Shown in pieces: positions 34,915-44,559 of a stretch of DNA of 64,000 nucleotides. Every line of letters begins with the position of its first letter. Within the stretch, counting starts at the first letter, position 1. Origin of the DNA: Candidatus Binatus sp. (GTDB lineage Bacteria > Desulfobacterota > Binatia > Binatales > Binataceae); the NCBI RefSeq assembly GCF_030646925.1, contig NZ_JAUSKL010000122.1, positions 65,365 to 129,364 on the forward strand. The letters run 5' to 3'. The notes beneath the pieces were generated by a model. The model did no database searches and was not told where the DNA came from. It worked only from the letters and a program-made list of their open reading frames with translations. A program made the position numbers and the translations under genes.

Positions 34915-37002
34915 ATGTATCGAAAACTGGAGATCGATTTTGCCGGGCGCAAGCTCTCGCTCGAAACGGGCCGTCTCGCGCGGCAGGCGCATGGCGCGGT
35001 GCTCGCGCAATACGGCGATACCGTGGTGCTCGCTACGGTGGTGTCGGCTTACGAAGGCCGCGCCAACGTGGATTTTCTGCCGTTGACGGTTGATTACGTC
35101 GAGAAGACGTTCGCCGCCGGTAAAATTCCCGGCGGATTTTTCAAGCGCGAGGGGCGTCCCTCCGAAAAGGAGATTCTGACCTCGCGCCTCATCGACCGCG
35201 CGATGCGCCCGCTGTTCCCCAAGGGCTACGATAAGGAAACGCAACTGGTCGTGACCGTGCTCTCGGTCGATCGCGAGAACGATCCTGACATGCTCTCGCT
35301 GATCGCGGCGTCGGCGGCGCTCGAAATTTCGGATATCCCGCACGGCGGACCGGTCGCGAGCGTCAGGATGGGCCGCGTCGGCGGCCAGATCATCGTCAAT
35401 CCGGGCTACGGTGACCTCGAGGCGAGCGACGTCTCGCTGGTGGTCGCGGCGAATCCCGACTCGATCATGATGCTCGAGGGCGGCGCCGCGATCGTCGATG
35501 AAGAGACGATCCTCGAGGCGCTGTTCACGGCGCATGAGGAGATGCAGCCGGTGTTTGCGATGCAGCGCGAACTGCGCAATCTGGCCGGCAAGCCCAAGCG
35601 CGAATTCGCGGTGAAGACGCGCGATCCGAAACTGCTCGAGGCGGTCAAGTCGAGTATCGGCGACAGTATCGAGAAAGCGCTCGCAATCAAGAGCAAAAAG
35701 GAACGCGGCGCGGCGGTTTACGCGGTGTCGGACAACACGGTCGCGGCGCTGGCGGACAAGTTCCCCGGCCGCGAGAAGGAAATCGCCGACGCATGCGACC
35801 ACCTGGTGCGGACAGTGGTGCGCGCCGAGATTCTCGACAATGACAGGCGGATCGACGATCGCAAATCCAACGAGCTCCGGCAGCTAAGCTGCGAGGTCAG
35901 CGTGCTGCCGCGAACGCACGGCTCCGCATTGTTCACCCGCGGCGAGACGCAGGCGCTGGCGACCGTCACGCTCGGCACGTCGTCGGATGAGCAGAAGATC
36001 GACGCGTTGCTCGGTGAGCGCTACAAGAAATTCATGCTGCACTACAACTTCCCGCCATTCTCGACCGGCGAAGTGAAGTTTCTGCGCGGACCGGGACGCC
36101 GCGAGATCGGGCATGGCGCGCTCGCCGAACGCGCGATCGCACCGGTGCTGCCCGACGAAGAGAGCTTTCCATACACGATTCGCGTGGTGTCCGAGGTGCT
36201 CGAGTCCAACGGCAGCTCCTCGATGGCGACGGTATGCGGCGGCAGCCTGGCGCTGATGGACGCCGGCGTGCCGATCAAGTCGGCGGTCGCGGGAATCGCG
36301 ATGGGGCTCGTCAAGGAAGGCGACAAGGTCCGCGTGCTGACCGACATCCTGGGCGACGAAGATCATCTCGGCGACATGGATTTCAAGGTGGCCGGCACCA
36401 CGCAGGGCGTCACCGCGATCCAGATGGACAACAAGGCCGGCGGCGTTTCGAAGGAAATCATGCGCCAGGCGCTGCATCAGGCGCGCGACGCCCGGCTGTT
36501 CATCCTCGGCGTGATGGAAAAAGGAATCGAGGGCGCGCGCAAGGACGTATCGCAATACGCGCCCAGAATCGTGACGCTGCATATCAAGCCCGACAAGATT
36601 CGCGAAGTGATCGGACCGGGCGGCAAAGTAATTCGCGGACTGGTCGAAGAGACCGGCTGCAAAATCGATATCGAGGACGACGGCACGGTGCTGATTGCGT
36701 CGTCGGATAGCGCCGCGATGGAAAAAGCCATCAGCATGATCCAGGCGATTACCGCCGAGCCGGAGATTGGCAAGGTGTATCGCGGCAAGGTGCGCAAAAT
36801 AGTCGAGTTCGGCGCGTTCGTCGAGATCATGCCGGGTACCGACGGCTTGCTGCACATCTCGCAAATCTCGAGCGAACGAATCCGCCGCGTCGAAGACGTC
36901 CTGCACGAAGGCGACGAGATCAACGTGAAAGTGCTCGACGTCGATCGCAGCGGAAAAATACGGCTCTCGATGCGCGAAGCGGAGCAGGAAAAAGGCAAAT
37001 AA
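34915..37002 (+). CDS. pnp: Polyribonucleotide nucleotidyltransferase (PNPase)
   Basis: 3'-5' phosphorolytic exoribonuclease, a trimer working in mRNA decay. There are two RNase-PH domains (the first from residue 1 to about 215, the second with [13 protein letters not shown] and the catalytic-site [19 protein letters not shown] segment), a helical linker, a KH domain with [10 protein letters not shown], and an S1 domain ([26 protein letters not shown]). The length of 695 residues is typical. The ATG at 34915 begins the conserved [20 protein letters not shown] region; the upstream in-frame extension covers the spacer and was rejected. The stop is 5 bp from the M16 peptidase start. Confidence 0.97.
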   Translation: MYRKLEIDFAGRKLSLETGRLARQAHGAVLAQYGDTVVLATVVSAYEGRANVDFLPLTVDYVEKTFAAGKIPGGFFKREGRPSEKEILTSRLIDRAMRPLFPKGYDKETQLVVTVLSVDRENDPDMLSLIAASAALEISDIPHGGPVASVRMGRVGGQIIVNPGYGDLEASDVSLVVAANPDSIMMLEGGAAIVDEETILEALFTAHEEMQPVFAMQRELRNLAGKPKREFAVKTRDPKLLEAVKSSIGDSIEKALAIKSKKERGAAVYAVSDNTVAALADKFPGREKEIADACDHLVRTVVRAEILDNDRRIDDRKSNELRQLSCEVSVLPRTHGSALFTRGETQALATVTLGTSSDEQKIDALLGERYKKFMLHYNFPPFSTGEVKFLRGPGRREIGHGALAERAIAPVLPDEESFPYTIRVVSEVLESNGSSSMATVCGGSLALMDAGVPIKSAVAGIAMGLVKEGDKVRVLTDILGDEDHLGDMDFKVAGTTQGVTAIQMDNKAGGVSKEIMRQALHQARDARLFILGVMEKGIEGARKDVSQYAPRIVTLHIKPDKIREVIGPGGKVIRGLVEETGCKIDIEDDGTVLIASSDSAAMEKAISMIQAITAEPEIGKVYRGKVRKIVEFGAFVEIMPGTDGLLHISQISSERIRRVEDVLHEGDEINVKVLDVDRSGKIRLSMREAEQEKGK

Positions 37003-37007
37003 GTCGC

Positions 37008-38270
37008 ATGATTCAAAAAACCGTCCTCGGCAACGGCGTCAGGGTTCTGACCGAGGCGATGCCGCAAGTCGTGTCGTCGTCGATCGGAATCTGGGTCGAG
37101 AACGGTTCGCGTTACGAGGACCCGCATGAGAACGGGACTTCGCATTTCATCGAGCATCTGCTGTTCAAGGGCACCAAGACTCGCACCGCGGCGCAAATCG
37201 CCGAGGCGTTCGATTCCGTCGGCGGCGTGCTGAACGCCTTCACCGGCAAGGAATACACCTGCTATTACGCCAAGGTGCTGGGCAAGGACCTCGAGATGGC
37301 GACCGACGTGCTGGCCGATATTTTTCTCGAGTCCACCTTCGCGTCGGATGAAATCGATCGCGAGCGGCAGGTCGTGCTGCAGGAAATCTCGCAGGCCGAG
37401 GACACGCCCGACGATTTTATCCACGATTTGTTCACCGAGAATTTCTGGCGCGGGCATCCGCTGGCGCTGCCGATTTTCGGCTCGGTCGAAACCGTGAACC
37501 GGATCAATCGCGAACTGCTGACGTCGTTCATGGCGGCGCGCTACCGATCGGGCCGGGTCTTTATTGCGGCGGCGGGGCAACTCGAGCATGAGCGGCTGAC
37601 GGCGAAATTCGCGGGGCTGTTCGGCGGAATCGCCGGCGACGGCAAAGTCGAGAAAATCGCGCCGCCGACCGATCGTCCGATCGTGCTGAATCATCAGAAG
37701 GATCTCGAGCAGGCGCATATCTGTATCGGCGGCCCCGGAATCAGCCAGACCCATCAATTGCGCTACGCGGCATACGTGATGAACACGGCGCTCGGCGGCG
37801 GGATGTCGTCGCGGCTGTTCCAGGAAGTGCGCGAAAAGCGCGGCCGCGTTTACAGTATCTACTCGTTCATCTCGTCGTTCATCGACAGCGGCTACTTCGG
37901 CGTTTACGCGGGCACCAATCCGGAATGGGTCGATGAAGTCCTCGAGGTCACGGTGGCTGAGCTGAAAAAAATCGAGAGCGACGGGCTCAAGCCGGCCGAG
38001 TTGGCGCGCGCGAAGAGCCAGTTGCACGGCAACATGCTGCTTGGGATGGAATCGACCGACAGCAGGATGAATCGCCTCGCGCGCAACGAGATTTACTTTC
38101 GGCGCGACGTCTCGCTCGAGGAACTGTCGGCGGGAATCGAGGCGGTGACCAACGACAACATCGTGGAGCTGGCTTCTTCGTGGTTTCGTCCTGAAAAACT
38201 CGCGATGGTGCTGCTCGGCGACCTCAAGGGCCGCGAGCTGACCAGCGACGTATTCGCCCCGCTGGCCTGA
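37008..38270 (+). CDS. M16 family zinc peptidase (processing-peptidase-like)
   Basis: A 420-residue inverzincin. The inverted zinc motif HFIEH (residues 46-50) supplies two His ligands and the catalytic Glu, and a downstream Glu in the QVVLQEISQAEDTPDD region completes the site. A second, inactive-like M16 domain forms the C-terminal half (GGGMSSRLFQEVREKRGRVYS). The YmxG/MPP-like subgroup is usually encoded right after pnp and before dut, as here. Substrates in bacteria are poorly known. Confidence 0.95.
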   Translation: MIQKTVLGNGVRVLTEAMPQVVSSSIGIWVENGSRYEDPHENGTSHFIEHLLFKGTKTRTAAQIAEAFDSVGGVLNAFTGKEYTCYYAKVLGKDLEMATDVLADIFLESTFASDEIDRERQVVLQEISQAEDTPDDFIHDLFTENFWRGHPLALPIFGSVETVNRINRELLTSFMAARYRSGRVFIAAAGQLEHERLTAKFAGLFGGIAGDGKVEKIAPPTDRPIVLNHQKDLEQAHICIGGPGISQTHQLRYAAYVMNTALGGGMSSRLFQEVREKRGRVYSIYSFISSFIDSGYFGVYAGTNPEWVDEVLEVTVAELKKIESDGLKPAELARAKSQLHGNMLLGMESTDSRMNRLARNEIYFRRDVSLEELSAGIEAVTNDNIVELASSWFRPEKLAMVLLGDLKGRELTSDVFAPLA

Positions 38271-38312
38271 GCGGGTTGGACGCTCAATCGCGGGGCCCGC
38301 ACGGTCTCTCCC

Positions 38313-38334
38313 CACAGGCTAAAGCCTGTGCCAC
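38313..38334. repeat. Palindromic repeat, copy 1 (upstream of dut)
   Basis: CACAGGCT-AA-AGCCTGTG followed by CCAC. The 18-bp core is a perfect inverted repeat. A truncated third copy (TTAAGCCTGTGC) lies at about 38355-38367. The same 22 bases recur on the other side of dut. Confidence 0.85.
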
Positions 38335-38425
38335 CTTCGCCGCCGCTCGATTAAGTTAAGCCTGTGCGATATTCGCCGCGATGAATGTTGCGCTACGCAC
38401 TCGATTCGCGGTATCGCGTACGGCG

Positions 38426-38869
38426 ATGAATCCGACCCTGAAGATCGCGCGAGTGCGGAAAAGTTCGCTGCCGCTTCCCGCATATCAAAGCGAGCACGCC
38501 GCCGGAATCGACCTGATGGCGGATATCGACGCCCCGTGGAACATGGCGCCGGGCGAGCGCCGCGCGCTGCCGACCGGTATCGCGGTCGAGATTCCCGTCG
38601 GATACGAAGGGCAGGTGCGTCCACGCAGCGGGCGCGCGCTGAAGGAAGGCCTCGGAGTCATCAATTCGCCCGGCACGATCGATGCTGACTATCGCGGCGA
38701 AGTTAAAGTATTACTTGTAAATTTGGGACAGCTCCCGATCCGCATCATGCCCGGCGACCGGATCGCGCAACTGGTGATCGCGCCCGTCGTGCGCGCCGAG
38801 ATCGTCGAGGTCGAGGAACTCGCGCCGACCACCCGCGGCCCCGGCGGCTTCGGTCATACCGGACGCTAG
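38426..38869 (+). CDS. dut: dUTP diphosphatase
   Basis: It hydrolyses dUTP to dUMP and PPi, keeping uracil out of DNA and feeding thymidylate. All five trimeric-dUTPase motifs are present: AAGIDLMA (I), RPRSGRALK (II), [16 protein letters not shown] (III), GDRIAQLVI (IV) and [10 protein letters not shown] (V, with His where Ser is commonest). I prefer the ATG at 38426, giving 147 residues; the frame also has an ATG at 38381 that would add 15 residues. The gene is bracketed by two copies of the palindromic repeat. Confidence 0.95.
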   Translation: MNPTLKIARVRKSSLPLPAYQSEHAAGIDLMADIDAPWNMAPGERRALPTGIAVEIPVGYEGQVRPRSGRALKEGLGVINSPGTIDADYRGEVKVLLVNLGQLPIRIMPGDRIAQLVIAPVVRAEIVEVEELAPTTRGPGGFGHTGR

Positions 38870-38894
38870 CGGGGCGGGCACGTTGTTGCCGCCA

Positions 38895-38916
38895 CACAGG
38901 CTAAAGCCTGTGCCAC
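38895..38916. repeat. Palindromic repeat, copy 2 (downstream of dut)
   Basis: Exact second copy of CACAGGCTAAAGCCTGTGCCAC in the same orientation as the copy at 38313, located 26 bp after the dut stop. It could fold as a transcript-end hairpin. Confidence 0.85.
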
Positions 38917-39009
38917 ATGAAAACGCTACTCGATTGCGAGCTTCAAACCGCATAATTTAATCGCATCAGTATCGCAGTTGCCCGTGATGCTTGGCGAATC
39001 GGAGAAGCG

Positions 39010-40476
39010 GTGAAAGATCGACCAATCGAAACCGACGCCGCCGGAACAGATACGGCGTTGATGGCCGTAACGCCAATCGACGGGCGTTATCGCGCGCGCA
39101 CGCGCCATCTCGAAAACTACTTCAGTGAATTTGCGCTGATCCGCTATCGGGTCCGCGTCGAGATCGAGTGGTACCTGTCGCTCGCGGAAAATCCGGCGAT
39201 CGATGCGATCGCGAAGCTCGATTCCTTGACCGTGCAAAAGCTGCGTCGAATCTACGAGCAATTCACGCTCGGAGACGCGCGCCGCGTCAAGGAACTCGAA
39301 GCGACGACCAATCACGACGTCAAGGCGGTCGAGTATTTTCTCAAGGAACGGATCGCCGAAATCGCTCGCGAGCATGGCGCGGCGCTGCCGGTCGAGATGG
39401 TGCATTTCGCGTGCACCTCGGAAGACATCAACAATCTCGCGTACGCGCTGATACTGAAAGAGTTTGTCGAAAATGAACTGACGCCGGCGATCGAAAAAGC
39501 GGTCGCGCCGATCACCGCGCTGGCTCATCGATATAAATCGACGCCCATGCTCGCGCGAACGCACGGGCAGGAAGCCTCGCCGACCACGGTCGGCAAGGAG
39601 ATGGCGATTTTCGCGGCGCGGATCGCGCGGCAATTGAAGCATCTTCACGGGCAGGAATTTCTCGGCAAGCTGAACGGCGCAGTCGGCAACTTCAACGCGC
39701 ATCGATTTGCGTATCCCGAGGTGGACTGGATCGCGCATTCCCAAAAATTCGTCGCGGGACTGAGGCTCGTCTGGAATCCGCTAACGACGCAAATCGAGAG
39801 TCACGATTTTATCGCCGAGTTATTCGCGATCGTCGCGCGCATCGACACGATCCTGCTCGGCTTCTGCCGCGACATGTGGAGTTACATCTCGATCGGCTAC
39901 TTCGCGCAGAAGACGCTGGCGGGCGAGACCGGTTCGTCGGTGATGCCGCACAAAGTCAATCCAATCGACTTCGAGAACTGCGAGGGGAACCTCGGAATCG
40001 CGAACTCGCTGCTCGAGCATCTGGCCGGCAAGCTGCCGATCTCCAGGTGGCAGCGCGATTTAACCGACAGCACCGCGATTCGCGCGATGGGCACGGCGTT
40101 TGCCCACGTCGTGGTCGCGCTGGTCTCGCTCGAGCGGGGACTCGCGCGCGTCGAAGTCGACGAGCATCGAATTGCCGAGGATCTCGACGCCGAGCAGGCG
40201 TGGGAAGTCGTCGCGGAGGCGATACAAACCCTGATGCGCCGCTACGGGATGCCGCGTCCGTACGAGACATTGAAGGAACTGACGCGCGGGCGGCGAATCG
40301 ATCGCAAGGTGATCGCCGAGTTCATCGCGTCGTTGCCACTCGACGAGAAGGCCAAGGCGGCGCTCGGTGAGCTGAATCCGCGCAACTACATCGGCCTGGC
40401 TGCGGAGCTGGTCGAAAGGTTCGCGCCCGCTGCTCACGAAGTGGGCGCATCGGCGCGGAAAGCATCACGCAAATGA
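39010..40476 (+). CDS. purB: Adenylosuccinate lyase
   Basis: It cleaves SAICAR to AICAR and adenylosuccinate to AMP, releasing fumarate. The fumarase-superfamily signature GSSVMPHKVNPIDFEN is near residue 310; the catalytic His and Ser regions MLARTHGQEASPT and TSEDINN are present. The length of 488 residues is closer to the E. coli-type PurB (about 456) than to the shorter Bacillus type, with a C-terminal extension of about 15 residues. The start is a GTG, with GGAG 5 bp upstream at 39001-39004. It heads the purine cluster but is separated from purC by a regulatory-looking gap. Confidence 0.95.
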   Translation: MKDRPIETDAAGTDTALMAVTPIDGRYRARTRHLENYFSEFALIRYRVRVEIEWYLSLAENPAIDAIAKLDSLTVQKLRRIYEQFTLGDARRVKELEATTNHDVKAVEYFLKERIAEIAREHGAALPVEMVHFACTSEDINNLAYALILKEFVENELTPAIEKAVAPITALAHRYKSTPMLARTHGQEASPTTVGKEMAIFAARIARQLKHLHGQEFLGKLNGAVGNFNAHRFAYPEVDWIAHSQKFVAGLRLVWNPLTTQIESHDFIAELFAIVARIDTILLGFCRDMWSYISIGYFAQKTLAGETGSSVMPHKVNPIDFENCEGNLGIANSLLEHLAGKLPISRWQRDLTDSTAIRAMGTAFAHVVVALVSLERGLARVEVDEHRIAEDLDAEQAWEVVAEAIQTLMRRYGMPRPYETLKELTRGRRIDRKVIAEFIASLPLDEKAKAALGELNPRNYIGLAAELVERFAPAAHEVGASARKASRK

Positions 40477-40478
40477 GA

Positions 40479-40532
40479 TTGTCCACATCGGCGCGATTGT
40501 AATGTTTATAATCGCGAAAATTTTGTGGATAA
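40479..40532. promoter_or_regulatory. Symmetrical element with two DnaA-box-like sites between purB and purC
   Basis: TTGTCCACA (40479-40487, one mismatch to the consensus DnaA box TTATCCACA) faces TGTGGATAA (40524-40532, exact consensus on the minus strand). Between them the 7-bp inverted repeat CGCGATT (40492-40498) / AATCGCG (40510-40516) encloses an AT-rich core with TATAAT (40507-40512). It looks like a regulated promoter for purCSQLF. DnaA binding is inferred only from consensus match. Confidence 0.45.
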
Positions 40533-40585
40533 GCATCGCGCGCCTTTGTGCTCCTTGCGGCGCGCCCCGCGTATCGTAGTTAAGT

Positions 40586-40615
40586 TATAATATTCCGAAC
40601 TCGTTAGTTCCGAGG
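40586..40615 (+). promoter_or_regulatory. Second TATAAT, small hairpin and Shine-Dalgarno of purC
   Basis: TATAAT at 40586-40591 lacks a good -35 partner. GAACT-CGTT-AGTTC directly follows as a 5-bp hairpin, and GAGG (40612-40615) lies 8 bp before the purC GTG. The hairpin could affect access to the ribosome-binding site. Confidence 0.35.
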
Positions 40616-40623
40616 AAATACCG

Positions 40624-41340
40624 GTGGAAACCACTCCGCAGAAGCTCGAAATGTTTTACGAGGGCAAGGCGAAGAAACTCTATTCGACTTCCGACCCCGA
40701 CCTCGTGATCGCGTATTTCAAGGACGACGCGACTGCGTTCAATGCAAAGAAGAAAGGCACGATCGAAGGCAAGGGTGCGATGAACAATCGCATCTCGGAG
40801 CTCTTCTTCCTGCTGCTCGAAAAGAATGGCGTGAAGACTCACTTCGTGCGGCGGCTGAACGATCGCGAGATGTTATGCAAGCGCCTCGAGATTATCCCGG
40901 TGGAAACCGTGGTGCGGAATATCGTCGCAGGCTCGCTCGCGAAGCGGCTGGGGCGCGAAGAGGGCGAGCAGCTCAAACGCCCGATCGTCGAGTACTACTA
41001 CAAGTCCGACGCGCTCGACGATCCGCTGATTCTTGGCGACCACGCGATCGCATTCGGCTGGGCGACGGCGGATGAGCTGAAGCAAATACATTCGATGGCG
41101 CTGCGTGTGAATGAGTTACTGAGAGAATTCCTCGACGAGCGCCGCGTGATCCTCGTAGATTTCAAGCTCGAGTTCGGACGTCATCACGGCGAGATTCTGC
41201 TCGGCGATGAAATCTGCCCCGATACGTGCCGCTTCTGGGACAAGGCAACGCGGCAGAAACTAGACAAGGATCGCTTCCGGCGCGACTTGGGCGGCGTCGA
41301 GGATGCGTATCACGAAATGCTGCGGCGGGTTGAGAGTTAG
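40624..41340 (+). CDS. purC: SAICAR synthetase
   Basis: ATP-dependent ligation of CAIR with aspartate. It has the family start [11 protein letters not shown], then [16 protein letters not shown], the [17 protein letters not shown] region and the C-terminal [30 protein letters not shown]. The length of 238 residues is typical of the bacterial type. The GTG start has GAGG at good distance. It begins the purC-S-Q-L-F run; purS follows after 56 bp. Confidence 0.97.
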   Translation: METTPQKLEMFYEGKAKKLYSTSDPDLVIAYFKDDATAFNAKKKGTIEGKGAMNNRISELFFLLLEKNGVKTHFVRRLNDREMLCKRLEIIPVETVVRNIVAGSLAKRLGREEGEQLKRPIVEYYYKSDALDDPLILGDHAIAFGWATADELKQIHSMALRVNELLREFLDERRVILVDFKLEFGRHHGEILLGDEICPDTCRFWDKATRQKLDKDRFRRDLGGVEDAYHEMLRRVES

Positions 41341-41396
41341 TTGCGCTCCAGCAGTTTCTCGATGCCGAAAATCGGATTCAGTCACGGGAGATCGAC

Positions 41397-41642
41397 TTGC
41401 AAGTAAGAGTTTTCGTGACGCCGCGCGCGGGCATCCTCGATCCGCAGGGACGCGCCGTCGAAGGTTCGCTGCACAGCCTTGGTTTCAAAAATGTCTCGCA
41501 AGTGAAGGTCGGCAAATTCATCACGTTCGAGATCGACGCGGACACGGCTGAAGATGCTCGCGCGCAGGCGAGAAAAATGTGCGAGCAACTGCTGGCGAAC
41601 GCGGTGATCGAGGATTTTCGCTTCGAGGTGGATGCGCAATGA
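41397..41642 (+). CDS. purS: FGAM synthase subunit PurS
   Basis: Small subunit of the three-part phosphoribosylformylglycinamidine synthase (PurS-PurQ-PurL). The 81 residues match the family: VRVFVTPRAGILDPQGRAVEGSL at the start region, LGFKNVSQVKVGKF in the middle. It starts with a TTG preceded by GGGAG. Its stop overlaps purQ by 4 bp (ATGA). The presence of purS means that the PurL here must be the short, Bacillus-like form, which it is. Confidence 0.95.
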   Translation: MQVRVFVTPRAGILDPQGRAVEGSLHSLGFKNVSQVKVGKFITFEIDADTAEDARAQARKMCEQLLANAVIEDFRFEVDAQ

Positions 41643-42328
41643 AGTGGGGAGTCGTGCGATTTCCCGGCTCGCTCGACGACGCCGACGCGCTCCATGCACT
41701 CGCCGACGTGATGCACCAGGATGCCGCGATGCTGTGGCACAAGGAGACCACGCTGCGCGGCGCGGAATGCGTGCTGCTGCCGGGCGGGTTTAGCTACGGC
41801 GACTATTTGCGCACCGGAGCGATCGCGCGCTTCTCGCCGGTGATGGAAAGCGTCGCGAAATTCGCGGCTGACGGCGGGCTGGTGATCGGCACCTGCAACG
41901 GCTTCCAGATTCTGTGCGAGGCGCATCTGCTGCCCGGCGCGCTGACGCGCAATCGCACGCTCTCGTTCATCTGCGAGCGCGTGATGGTTCGCGTCGAGAA
42001 CGCCAGCACGCCGTTTACCTGCGCGATGAAGCAGGGCGACCTGCTGCGACTTCCGATCAAGCACGGCGAGGGACTGTATGTCGCGCCCGAAGATGAACTG
42101 CGGCAGATGGAAGAGCGCGGCCAGGTTATCCTGCGCTACGTCGATGAAGACGGGCGCGAGACCGAGGCTTCGAACCTGAACGGCTCGACGCGCGCGATCG
42201 CCGGCGTCGCCAATGAGCGCTTCAACGTGTTCGGCCTGATGCCGCATCCGGAGCACGCGGTCGAGGCGATGCTCGGCGGCACCGACGGCCGCAAAATTTT
42301 CCAATCGATTATCGAGAGCGTGCGATGA
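41639..42328 (+). CDS. purQ: FGAM synthase glutaminase subunit PurQ
   Basis: Class-I glutamine amidotransferase that supplies ammonia to PurL. It begins [17 protein letters not shown]; the nucleophile Cys is in GTCNGFQIL and the His-Glu pair in MPHPEHA. The length of 229 residues is typical. An in-frame extension upstream shadows purS; the ATG at 41639 overlapping the purS stop was chosen. Its own stop overlaps purL by 4 bp, so S, Q and L are made in matched amounts. Confidence 0.97.
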   Translation: MKWGVVRFPGSLDDADALHALADVMHQDAAMLWHKETTLRGAECVLLPGGFSYGDYLRTGAIARFSPVMESVAKFAADGGLVIGTCNGFQILCEAHLLPGALTRNRTLSFICERVMVRVENASTPFTCAMKQGDLLRLPIKHGEGLYVAPEDELRQMEERGQVILRYVDEDGRETEASNLNGSTRAIAGVANERFNVFGLMPHPEHAVEAMLGGTDGRKIFQSIIESVR

Positions 42329-44559
42329 GCGAGCGCCCGGTTTCTCTTCCCGGCGAGCCGAAAGTCGATCTCGAGATGGCGCGCGGCCACGGACTTTCGG
42401 ACGACGAGTATCGCAAGATCGAAGAGATCCTCGGCCGCACGCCGACCTACACCGAGCTCGGCGTGTTCTCCGTGATGTGGTCGGAGCATTGCTCGTACAA
42501 GTCGTCGCGGCTGCATCTGAAGAAGCTGCCGTCGAAGAGCGATTTGGTGGTGCAGGGGCCGGGTGAGAATGCCGGCGCGATCGACGTCGGCGACGGCTGG
42601 GCCGCAGTATTTAAAATCGAAAGCCACAATCATCCATCGTTCGTCGAGCCGTATCAGGGCGCGGCGACCGGCGTCGGCGGAATCCTGCGCGACATTTTCA
42701 CGATGGGCGCGCGGCCAGTCGCGAGCATGAACTCGCTCAAGTTCGGCGCGTTCGATCATCCGCGCACGCGCTATCTGCTGGGCGGAGTGGTGGGCGGAAT
42801 CGGCGGCTACGGCAATTGTGTCGGCGTGCCGACGGTCGCCGGCGAGGTGATGTTCGACGCGGCTTACAACGCGAACATCCTGGTGAATGCGTTCTGCCTC
42901 GGCCTCGTTCGCAAAGATGAAATCATGAGCGCGAAAGCGCGCGGTCCCGGCAATCCCGTGCTGTACGTCGGCTCGGCCACCGGCCGCGACGGAATCCACG
43001 GCGCCTCGATGGCGTCGGCGGAGTTCGACAAGGAGAGCGAAGCCAAGCGGCCCGCGGTGCAGGTCGGGGATCCGTTCACGGAGAAATTGCTGATCGAAGC
43101 GTGCCTCGAAGCGGGCCGCACCGGCGCGATCGTCGCGATACAGGACATGGGCGCTGCCGGGCTCACGTCGTCGTCGAGCGAGATGGCGGCGCGCGGCGGG
43201 CTCGGAATCGAACTCGATCTCGATCTCGTGCCGCTGCGCGAAGCGGGACTTACCCCGTACGAAATTCTGCTCTCCGAATCGCAGGAGCGGATGCTGATCG
43301 TCGCCGAGCGCGGCCGCGAAGCCGAGTTGCAAGCGGTGTTCGACAAATGGGATCTGCACGCGGTGGTGATCGGGCAGGTTACTGAAGACAAGCGGTGGCG
43401 CGCGCGCTGGCACGGCGAGATCGTAGCCGATATCCCGGCGGCTCAGATCGCCGATGCGGCCCCGATGTACGATCGGCCGTCCGCTCCGCCGAGGTCGCAT
43501 CCGCCGATCATGGCGAGCGTCTCGCCGCTGCATCCGGAATCTGCGAAAGCGCTGCGCGCGCTGCTCGACAATCCCAACGTCGCGTCTAAGAAGTGGATTT
43601 TTCGCCAGTACGATTCGATCGTACAAAGCAACACGGTCGAAGGACCCGGCGGCGACGCGGCCGTGATGCGAATCAAGAATTCGAGCCGCGGCTTTGCGCT
43701 GAAGGTCGATTCAAATCCGCGCGCCTGCGCGCTCGATCCTTATATCGGCACCGTCGCGACGGTATGCGAGGCGGTGCGTAATGTCGCGTGCGCTGGAGCG
43801 CGGCCGGTCGGAATCACGAACTGCCTCAACTACGGAAACCCAGAGCGGCCCGAAGTGATGTGGCAATTCACGCGCGGCGTCGAGGCGCTGCGCGACGCAG
43901 CGATCGCGTTCGGCACACCGGTCGTGAGCGGCAACGTGAGCTTCTACAACGAGACCGAGGGGCTCGCGATCCCGCCGACGCCGACGATCGCCGTGCTGGG
44001 CGTGCTCGACGACGTCGCGCGGCACGTCACGCAGCAGTTCAAGAATCCTGGCGACGCGATCGTGATATTGCGCACGGCGAAGCCGTCGTTCGCGGCGAGT
44101 GAGTACGCTGCTGCCTTCGGAATCGACGACGCCACGATGAGTCCGATCGATCTCGCGCGCGAACAGGCGCTGATCGAGGGGCTGGTTGCCGGGGCTGAAC
44201 TCGGGTTGATAAGATCGGCTCACGACGTAGCCGAGGGTGGGCTTGCGGTGGCTCTCGCCGAAGGATGTTTCAATTCGAGGACGCCGCTGGGCGCTCAAAT
44301 CGATACGGAGCGCGCGGAGGTTATCGACGCCGCGGAGTTGTTTGGCGAAGGACCCTCGACGGTGGTGATCTCGGTCGCCAACGGCGACGTCGCGCGAATC
44401 GAGCAATTGTTTTCCGGCAGCGGTCTCGAAGTTACGCAGATTGGGCGAGTGATCTCCGAGCCGCGCCTCAGGATTGGCGATGCGATCGACGAGGACGTGC
44501 GGGACTTGATGCGAATTTACGAAGACGCGATTCCGAGGAGGCTGGCCGCCGGTGACTGA
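42325..44559 (+). CDS. purL: FGAM synthase large subunit PurL (short form)
   Basis: ATP-dependent amidation of FGAR to FGAM. The 744-residue length is the small PurL that needs PurS and PurQ. Visible motifs are [14 protein letters not shown] near residue 50, [10 protein letters not shown] (the signature His region), [20 protein letters not shown], and [16 protein letters not shown]. The second half repeats the AIRS-like fold ([27 protein letters not shown]). It overlaps purQ by 4 bp upstream and purF by 8 bp downstream. Confidence 0.97.
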   Translation: MSERPVSLPGEPKVDLEMARGHGLSDDEYRKIEEILGRTPTYTELGVFSVMWSEHCSYKSSRLHLKKLPSKSDLVVQGPGENAGAIDVGDGWAAVFKIESHNHPSFVEPYQGAATGVGGILRDIFTMGARPVASMNSLKFGAFDHPRTRYLLGGVVGGIGGYGNCVGVPTVAGEVMFDAAYNANILVNAFCLGLVRKDEIMSAKARGPGNPVLYVGSATGRDGIHGASMASAEFDKESEAKRPAVQVGDPFTEKLLIEACLEAGRTGAIVAIQDMGAAGLTSSSSEMAARGGLGIELDLDLVPLREAGLTPYEILLSESQERMLIVAERGREAELQAVFDKWDLHAVVIGQVTEDKRWRARWHGEIVADIPAAQIADAAPMYDRPSAPPRSHPPIMASVSPLHPESAKALRALLDNPNVASKKWIFRQYDSIVQSNTVEGPGGDAAVMRIKNSSRGFALKVDSNPRACALDPYIGTVATVCEAVRNVACAGARPVGITNCLNYGNPERPEVMWQFTRGVEALRDAAIAFGTPVVSGNVSFYNETEGLAIPPTPTIAVLGVLDDVARHVTQQFKNPGDAIVILRTAKPSFAASEYAAAFGIDDATMSPIDLAREQALIEGLVAGAELGLIRSAHDVAEGGLAVALAEGCFNSRTPLGAQIDTERAEVIDAAELFGEGPSTVVISVANGDVARIEQLFSGSGLEVTQIGRVISEPRLRIGDAIDEDVRDLMRIYEDAIPRRLAAGD

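Noticed and set aside
36477-38315. 612-codon minus-strand frame opposite pnp and the M16 peptidase
   Set aside because: Spans two well-supported genes on the other strand and has shadow-like composition.
38313-38916. Repeats around dut as ends of a transposon
   Set aside because: They are direct, not inverted, copies; dut is a housekeeping gene in its usual place; no transposase lies between them.
40507-40591. Purine riboswitch upstream of purC
   Set aside because: The sequence has hairpin potential but I could not find the conserved three-way junction core of the purine family.
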